Below are positions 13,499 to 18,215 of a stretch of 18,215 bases of DNA, in pieces. The notes under the pieces are model-generated. The model made no database searches and was not told the DNA's origin. It worked only from the letters and a program-made list of their open reading frames with translations. Each line of letters starts with the position of its first letter. Within the stretch, counting starts at the first letter, position 1. The position numbers and the translations under genes were made by a program. The DNA is from Chlamydiota bacterium (GTDB lineage Bacteria; Chlamydiota; Chlamydiia; Chlamydiales; Rhabdochlamydiaceae): NCBI GenBank assembly GCA_023269365.1, contig JAHFTN010000006.1:5518-23732 (forward strand). Reading direction: 5' to 3'.

Positions 13499-14478
13499 GG
13501 AAGACACCTCGGATCGTGTTTGAAGCAGGCGCTGAAATGTTTCTCGTGAGGCTCGAAGAGGGGAGGATCTTCTTTTTGGCAAATTCCCATCGCCTCGTCG
13601 CAACGGGAACAGAACCCACAACCCAAAAAAGCATGGGTGAGGTGGGGAGGGCGCCCTTCAATAGAGAGGAGGCGTTGTGTCTTGGGTTGATCCAACTTGG
13701 GGATGGCGGCGAGGAGCTTCTTCGTGTAGGGGTGTTGCGGTGAGGAGAAGAGGAGAGAAGAGGTGGTGTTCTCCACGATCTTTCCCGCATACATCACTAA
13801 GACGCGATCGCAGAGGTTTGCAACCACACTCATATCGTGTGTGATGAGGAGGATTGAGATCTTGGTGGTCTCTTGCAATTTTTTGAGCAGGCGTAAGATC
13901 TGAGCTTGGATGGTCACATCGAGAGCCGTCGTAGGCTCATCGGCAAGGAGGATTTTGGGCTCGCAGGCCAAAGCGAGCGCGATCATCACTCGCTGGCGCA
14001 TGCCGCCGCTTAAGGTGTGGGGATAGGCGTCGAACCTCTCTTCAGGGTCGGGGATACCGACATCATGCAGAAGCTCTAGCGCCCTTTGTTTCGCTTTTTT
14101 TCTTCCCGCCTTCGGAAAGTGTTGTAAATACCCCTCCATGATCTGTTCCCCAATTTTCATTGTGGGATTGAGAGAAGTCATCGGGTCTTGGAAGATCATG
14201 CCGATCTCTTTCCCTCGAATCTTGCGCATCTGCCTTTCCGAATAGCTCAAAAGATCCTGCTCTTCATACAAGATATTGCCCTCTGTCAGGGTAGTATGCC
14301 TGGGGTTGAGCTGTGTGAGGGCTTTGAGGGCGGCGCTCTTGCCACAACCCGACTCCCCGACGATTCCTACGATCTCACTCTCATACAAAGAGAAGTCGAG
14401 TCCACGGACGGCATGCAGCACCTCACCTCTTGACGAGAAGGTGACATGTAATTTTTTTACATCTAGGAGTTTTTTCAT
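13495..14478 (-). CDS. oppD: Oligopeptide ABC transporter ATPase OppD
   Basis: The partner ATPase of OppF, attached to the inner face of OppBC. The 327-aa protein shows Walker A GESGCGKS (41-48), Q-loop Q97, signature LSGGMRQR (156-163), Walker B ILLADEP (176-182) and H214. The C-terminal OppD/DppD extension carries four closely spaced cysteines, C287, C290, C293 and C300; the corresponding region of a DppD homologue has been reported to hold an iron-sulfur cluster. The ATG at 14478 has GAGG eight bases upstream and overlaps the oppC stop as ATGA; the same four-base overlap joins it to oppF. Length is typical. Confidence 0.95.
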   Translation of the reverse strand: MKKLLDVKKLHVTFSSRGEVLHAVRGLDFSLYESEIVGIVGESGCGKSAALKALTQLNPRHTTLTEGNILYEEQDLLSYSERQMRKIRGKEIGMIFQDPMTSLNPTMKIGEQIMEGYLQHFPKAGRKKAKQRALELLHDVGIPDPEERFDAYPHTLSGGMRQRVMIALALACEPKILLADEPTTALDVTIQAQILRLLKKLQETTKISILLITHDMSVVANLCDRVLVMYAGKIVENTTSSLLFSSPQHPYTKKLLAAIPKLDQPKTQRLLSIEGRPPHLTHAFLGCGFCSRCDEAMGICQKEDPPLFEPHEKHFSACFKHDPRCLP

Positions 14479-15395
14479 GATTTGAGCCTCGGGTCGAGGA
14501 TATCGCGAAGCCCATCGCCCACCACGTTGAAACTGAGCATCGTCAGGCTGATGAGCGTGGCGGGGAAGAAGAGGCGCCAGGGGTAGTAGCGAAGCGCTGC
14601 GAGGCCATCGTTGGCCATGGTTCCAAGGCTTGCCACGGGGGCTTGCACCCCGAGGCCCAAGAAACTTAAAAATGCCTCGGCAAAAATCGCCGAAGGGATC
14701 GTAAAAGTAAGGGTAACCAAAATCGGTCCCATCGCGTTGGGGATCAGGTGTTGAAGCAAGATCCGTTTTTTTGAAGCGCCCAAAGCAAAGGCGGCTGTGA
14801 CAAATTCTTGTTGTTTAGTCTGTAGCACCTGCGCCCTGACGATGCGAGCCATGTTGATCCATCCAGTGAGTGCTAAGGCTAAAATGATTGTTTCGAGACC
14901 AGAGCCGATAACGACCATGAGAAGAATGACGACGAGCAGGTAGGGGATCGAGTAGAGGATATCTGCAAAGCGCATCATCCACTCTTCGATCTTACCGCCG
15001 CGCAGCGCTGCTGTCGCTCCAAACAAGACGCCAAAAATAAGGTCGAGCAAGGACGCTGTCATCCCGACGAATAAGGAGATGCGCATCCCCCACCAACATC
15101 TTGTGAAGAGATCCCTTCCCAACTCATCGGTGCCGAACCAGAAGGTGGCGTTGGGCGGCATGTTTTTCAAGGGCAGCTGTGTCTGGTAATAGGTATAGGG
15201 AGAGAGTAGAGGGCCAATGAGGGCCATGACGATGAGTACAAAAAGCGTCACTAACCCAAAGAGGGCCAATTTATTCTGTTTGAGTCTGAGGAAGACGAGA
15301 TTCCAGTAAGTCAGACTAGGGGCGTATAGGGAGGCCTCTTCCCTTTTTAGTTTTTCTTCTTTGGATAGGGGAGCAAACAACTCAGAGGCGTCCAT
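14475..15395 (-). CDS. oppC: Oligopeptide ABC transporter permease OppC
   Basis: An inner-membrane channel subunit of 306 aa. After a polar N-terminal arm (1-43), the first membrane segment is at about 44-64. The periplasmic FGTDELGRDLFTR motif (87-99) typical of OppC/DppC follows, then about five more segments. The EAA coupling loop, which docks on the ATPases, is EFVTAAFALGASKKRI (197-212) and runs on to the conserved HLIPN. The ending DGLRDILDPRLK is standard for the family. A purine-rich GGGGGAGAG lies just before the ATG at 15395, inside the end of oppB (14-base overlap). Confidence 0.95.
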   Translation of the reverse strand: MDASELFAPLSKEEKLKREEASLYAPSLTYWNLVFLRLKQNKLALFGLVTLFVLIVMALIGPLLSPYTYYQTQLPLKNMPPNATFWFGTDELGRDLFTRCWWGMRISLFVGMTASLLDLIFGVLFGATAALRGGKIEEWMMRFADILYSIPYLLVVILLMVVIGSGLETIILALALTGWINMARIVRAQVLQTKQQEFVTAAFALGASKKRILLQHLIPNAMGPILVTLTFTIPSAIFAEAFLSFLGLGVQAPVASLGTMANDGLAALRYYPWRLFFPATLISLTMLSFNVVGDGLRDILDPRLKS

Positions 15396-16320
15396 CGCTC
15401 TCCCCCTTTAAACGGATTCGAGGATCGATGAAGCAGTACAACAGATCGACGACAAAGACACAAAGAAGCAATAGAGCGCTGTAGAACAGTGTGGTGCCCA
15501 TGATGACGGTGTAGTCGCGGTTCGAGATGCTCATAACAAACCACTGTCCAAGGCCGGGGATCCCAAAAATTTTTTCGATTGCAAAGCTCCCTGTCATGAC
15601 AGCTGCTGTTAAGGGCCCTAAATAACTCACAACGGGTAGCAAAGCGTTGCGCAACACATGGCGCAGCACGATTTGAATGGGCCCGAGCCCCTTGGATTTT
15701 GCGGTATGGATATAGTCTTGCTGAAGCACTTCGATCATATTAGCCCTTGTCAACCTTGCGATGAAGGCGAGGGGAAGCGCGGCAAGAGATAAAGCGGGCA
15801 TCAGGGTCTGGGAAAAAGAGCCCCACCTGGCGACGGGTAGAAGGTTTAATTTCATCGCAAGTAAGTATTGCAAAAAGGTCGCCACGATGAAACTGGGGAC
15901 AGAGATCCCAATGACGGCAATGAGCATCATTGCGTAATCTGATCCTCTTTGGTGGTTCAACGCTGCGATGGAGCCCAACACCACGCCTCCAAATACAGCG
16001 ATGACAAGCGCTTCTATTCCTAGGATGCAAGAGACGGGGAACCCTTGAGCTATGATCTCGTTGACAGAGCGTCCCTCATATTTGAACGAGGGGCCTAAGT
16101 CGAAGTGGCAAATCCCCTTTACATATTTGATAAATTGCACGAAGAGAGGCTGATCGAGGCCGTAGTGTTTGCGCAGAGAAACCAAGATCTCCTCTGGGAT
16201 CGCCTTATCTTGAATGAAAGGGTCTCCCGGAATCGTATGCATCAACACAAAGGTCAACAAGGTGACTAAGAAGAGGGAAGCGAGAAGGATCGCCCCTTTT
16301 TTCATCAGATACTTAATCAT
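15382..16320 (-). CDS. oppB: Oligopeptide ABC transporter permease OppB
   Basis: The partner channel subunit, 312 aa. The first membrane segment (about 9-29) leads into the family motif MHTIPGDPF (27-35) and HYGLDQPL (52-59). Several segments follow, with the EAA loop DYIHTAKSKGLGPIQI (202-217) and HVLRN, then IEKIFGIPGLGQ (248-259) and the ending CFIDPRIRL. The ATG at 16320 has GGA six bases upstream and overlaps oppA by eight bases; a second in-frame ATG five codons in is possible. The whole chain oppA-B-C-D-F overlaps gene to gene, so coordinated translation is expected. Confidence 0.95.
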   Translation of the reverse strand: MIKYLMKKGAILLASLFLVTLLTFVLMHTIPGDPFIQDKAIPEEILVSLRKHYGLDQPLFVQFIKYVKGICHFDLGPSFKYEGRSVNEIIAQGFPVSCILGIEALVIAVFGGVVLGSIAALNHQRGSDYAMMLIAVIGISVPSFIVATFLQYLLAMKLNLLPVARWGSFSQTLMPALSLAALPLAFIARLTRANMIEVLQQDYIHTAKSKGLGPIQIVLRHVLRNALLPVVSYLGPLTAAVMTGSFAIEKIFGIPGLGQWFVMSISNRDYTVIMGTTLFYSALLLLCVFVVDLLYCFIDPRIRLKGESDGRL

Positions 16321-17905
16321 TTATTTCCACATAAGCCCCTTTTAAATCCAGCTGGTTAAAGGCAGAGACACGTACTCCCTTGACATAGGGCTGTTTGATG
16401 TAGCTCCCCGTGTAAAAATAGATCGGAGCCATCGGCATCTCCTCGATGAGGAGTTTTTCTGCTTGGGATAGCAGGGCCAGTCGCTTTTCCTGATCTCCCG
16501 TGAGATCGGCTTGTTCTAAGAGCTCAGAGAAGTGGGGGTTGTTCCAGTGGGAGTAATTTAAATTGCTAGAGAGGTATCTGTACTGGTCTAAAAAAGAGAT
16601 CGGATCGTTGATCTCAGCAATAGATCCCATACGTCCAATTTGAAATTTTCCCTGGCGCATCTCGCCGAGGAAGACTTTCCATTCTTTGTTAGACAGCTTC
16701 ACTTCCACTCCGAGAGTCGAGCGCCACTGTTGCTGAATTGCTTGGGCGATCTTGTGATGTATAGAAGAAGAGTTGTAACTCAAGCTCACAGAAGGAAATT
16801 CCTCCCTTGTAATCCCGAGCTCATTGAGTCCCATCTCGAAATAGGTGCGTGCCTGTGCACTACTCGCATCTTGAAAATAAGATGTCACTTTCCCCCAAAG
16901 TAGTGGAGGAACTAGACTTGTCGCGGCCAGCTGATGCATCTGGGTCACATCGGAGATGATCTCTTGTCTGTTGATCGCCAAAGAAAAAGCTTGTCGGATG
17001 TGTTTATTTGTAAAGGGGAAGACTGTGGTATTAAACATGTAAGAGTAGGTCCCTGCGATATCATAGCGCTGAAGGGTCTTGTTCTTAACCAAAGAAGGGA
17101 GCGCTTCTGTTGGTAAATTGGATAAAGGGGATCCTGCCCAGTCCAGCTCTGCATTTTCGAACATCGAGAGCTCTGTTGTCTCATCCTCGATCATTGCAAA
17201 ACTCACCTTTTCTAAACGGATGCTCTTTTGATCCCAATAGAAAGGATTTTTTTGAAGCGAGATGGAGTGGTGATCTTTATGTTGCGTTAAGAAAAAAGGG
17301 CCGTTAGCCACGTAGTGGGTGTCTGTCCAGTGGGTGTACTTTTCTGTCAGATGGCTTGGTGTTGGCATAAAATACCCTCCTGCCAAGGAAGAAAGGAAAT
17401 AGGACGCCGGGTGTTCTAAATCGATTTGTAACGTCTTCTCATCAAGGGCTACGATTCCCACCTCTTCTAGGGAACAACGTCCCGCTTTTGCCGCTTTGGC
17501 ATGTTTGATCACATAGAAATTTGTGACAAAATCGCAGGGAAATGCAGGATCTAAAACCGTTTTCCACGACTTTTCGAAATCATAAGCCGTCACCTTCTCT
17601 CCATCGGACCAGAGGGCATCTCTTAGTGTAAATGTGTAGCGCATCTGGTCTTCGGAGATTTCCATGTGTTCCGCTGCAGCGAGAGTAAGCTCTCCCACTT
17701 CATTGGAGCGCAGGAGTCCTTCAAAACATAAATTAATAATGGTAAAAGAAGTGATATCGGAAGACTTCCTCGGATCTAAAGTGGGCGGCTCCGTTTTGAG
17801 GTTGAAGCGCAGCTCTTGCATTTTAGGGCGATACGCAGCCCCCTTTTTCGTGCAGCCAATGACAGCGAGCACCCCAAGCAAACAAACAACAATGCAATTG
17901 CGCAT
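16313..17905 (-). CDS. oppA: Oligopeptide-binding lipoprotein OppA
   Basis: The solute-binding protein (SBP_bac_5 family) that captures peptides outside the inner membrane and delivers them to OppBC. The ATG at 17905 is preferred to one four codons upstream (17917) because GAGG (complement of 17912-17915) sits six bases before it; this gives 530 aa, normal for OppA. A lipoprotein signal precedes C18 (lipobox VIGC). Recognisable family parts are FNLKTEPPTLDPRKSSD (about 34-50), LRDALWSDGEKVTAYDF (94-110) and VANGPFFLTQH (about 199-209), then SYMFNTTVFPFTNKHIRQAF in the middle. In Chlamydia the Opp system takes up host peptides and has also been linked to recycling cell-wall peptides; the same may hold here. 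First gene of the operon. Confidence 0.93.
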   Translation of the reverse strand: MRNCIVVCLLGVLAVIGCTKKGAAYRPKMQELRFNLKTEPPTLDPRKSSDITSFTIINLCFEGLLRSNEVGELTLAAAEHMEISEDQMRYTFTLRDALWSDGEKVTAYDFEKSWKTVLDPAFPCDFVTNFYVIKHAKAAKAGRCSLEEVGIVALDEKTLQIDLEHPASYFLSSLAGGYFMPTPSHLTEKYTHWTDTHYVANGPFFLTQHKDHHSISLQKNPFYWDQKSIRLEKVSFAMIEDETTELSMFENAELDWAGSPLSNLPTEALPSLVKNKTLQRYDIAGTYSYMFNTTVFPFTNKHIRQAFSLAINRQEIISDVTQMHQLAATSLVPPLLWGKVTSYFQDASSAQARTYFEMGLNELGITREEFPSVSLSYNSSSIHHKIAQAIQQQWRSTLGVEVKLSNKEWKVFLGEMRQGKFQIGRMGSIAEINDPISFLDQYRYLSSNLNYSHWNNPHFSELLEQADLTGDQEKRLALLSQAEKLLIEEMPMAPIYFYTGSYIKQPYVKGVRVSAFNQLDLKGAYVEIND

Positions 17906-17932
17906 GAAGAACCTCATTCTTAAGAGAAGAAG

Positions 17933-17961
17933 ACTATACCGTTTAAGTTTTTTATGTGCAA
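17933..17961 (-). promoter_or_regulatory. Sigma70-type promoter of the opp operon
   Basis: On the minus strand, TTGCAC (complement of 17956-17961) and TATAGT (complement of 17933-17938) are separated by exactly 17 bases, close to the TTGACA/TATAAT consensus. They lie about 30 bases before the oppA start at 17905, giving a very short leader. Confidence 0.72.
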
Positions 17962-17966
17962 CTTAA
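17943..17966. repeat. 7-bp inverted repeat overlapping the opp promoter
   Basis: TTAAGTT (17943-17949) and AACTTAA (17960-17966) form a perfect dyad with a 10-base spacer, covering the promoter's spacer and touching its -35 box. The related palindrome TCTTAAGA lies at 17918-17925, near the transcript start. It could be an operator, but I know no matching regulator. Confidence 0.4.
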
Positions 17967-17993
17967 GGAGCTGCTGAGCCGCAAAAGAGGAGC

Positions 17994-18022
17994 TTGCAGA
18001 TTTAACCTTATTTTTTTACACT
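17994..18022 (+). promoter_or_regulatory. Sigma70-type promoter of fbaB
   Basis: TTGCAG (17994-17999) and TACACT (18017-18022) are 17 bases apart, with a T-rich spacer. Transcription would start near 18029, about 23 bases before the ATG at 18052, and would diverge from the opp operon. Confidence 0.55.
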
Positions 18023-18051
18023 CGAATTTTATGATAAAAACGGAGCTGTTG

Positions 18052-18215
18052 ATGTCTTCCTATACAACGATTGAGAAACATTTGGGAGCTAAGGCGCAAG
18101 AGCTGTTAGGGCACGTTTGTAAGACGGTCCCTAAAGAGCAGCTGCATCTGCCGGGGCCCGACTGGGTGGACAGGGTATTTTCTATGTCAGATCGTACGCC
18201 GAGAGTGTTGCGCAG
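18052..18215 (+). CDS. fbaB: Class I fructose-bisphosphate aldolase, FbaB/DhnA type (5' part only)
   Basis: This glycolytic and gluconeogenic enzyme splits fructose 1,6-bisphosphate into two triose phosphates through a Schiff-base lysine. Only the first 54 codons are in the window. They align well with the E. coli FbaB N-terminus as I recall it: both have LLG/HLG near the start, then C-K/M-T-V/I-P, a QLxLPGxDxVDRV block (here QLHLPGPDWVDRVF, residues 30-43) and RxPxVLR at the window's end. The catalytic lysine lies beyond the edge. The ATG at 18052 has GGAG six bases upstream; an in-frame ATG at 18031 lacks one. It is divergent from the opp operon. Chlamydiae use this aldolase type, which fits the suggested host phylum. 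Confidence 0.87.
   Translation, partial: MSSYTTIEKHLGAKAQELLGHVCKTVPKEQLHLPGPDWVDRVFSMSDRTPRVLR

Noticed and set aside
12875..13549. Open frame of 224 codons on the plus strand
   Set aside because: It lies antisense to oppF and the end of oppD, which have complete ATPase motifs; it has no family motif and is a shadow.
13499..13621. Longer OppF start with 41 extra residues
   Set aside because: The extension lies wholly inside oppD in another frame, is basic and unlike any OppF N-terminus, and the ATG at 13498 has a proper binding site and an ATGA overlap.
1..18215. CRISPR array, tRNA or rRNA genes
   Set aside because: No regularly spaced repeats and no cloverleaf or rRNA-like segments were seen on reading either strand; this was by eye, so a covariance-model search could still find a small RNA.

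Overview
The window looks like chromosomal DNA of a member of the Chlamydiota outside the classical Chlamydia genus (an environmental, amoeba-associated type). This is inferred from protein recall only. The pointers are a type III secretion chaperone of the SycD/LcrH kind beside large proteins with paired hydrophobic hairpins (Inc/translocator style), a complete opp peptide-uptake operon, and the start of a FbaB-type class I aldolase. Composition is mid-range in genes and strongly AT-rich in promoter gaps. No tRNA, rRNA, CRISPR array or transposase gene was seen.

Region 1 (1-4136, + strand) holds host-interaction genes: a 533-codon four-helix membrane protein whose 5' end is ambiguous, then a TPR secretion chaperone followed 12 bases later by a 553-aa hydrophobic protein, a likely chaperone/substrate pair. 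Region 2 (4122-9373) is a glycan-type cluster. It opens with an exported 2-oxoglutarate/Fe(II) dioxygenase resembling animal prolyl 3-hydroxylases (minus strand). Next come a WbpE-like sugar aminotransferase and a Gfo/Idh/MocA dehydrogenase (plus strand, translationally coupled). Against these runs a minus-strand operon of SDR reductase, PIG-L-like deacetylase and GT-B glycosyltransferase. Two of these enzymes (SDR and PIG-L-like) have lost canonical catalytic residues.

Region 3 (9374-12573) is bounded by two copies of a palindromic MITE-like element. Each copy has the same 29-base inner arm, a private perfect outer inverted repeat, and an exactly abutting 9- or 10-bp direct repeat that looks like a target-site duplication. 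One copy sits against the SDR start codon and helps form its ribosome binding site; the other forms the 3' end of oppF. Between them lie a structured leader, an APC permease fused to a universal-stress-protein domain, and a DUF6314-like gene followed by the broken remnant of an FAD monooxygenase.

Region 4 (12539-17905, minus strand) is a tightly overlapping oppA-B-C-D-F operon with a good sigma70-type promoter. It is divergent from fbaB, whose first 54 codons close the window.

Genes are very tightly packed: three convergent pairs overlap at their 3' ends and most operon neighbours overlap. The palindromic elements are the most unusual structures seen here.
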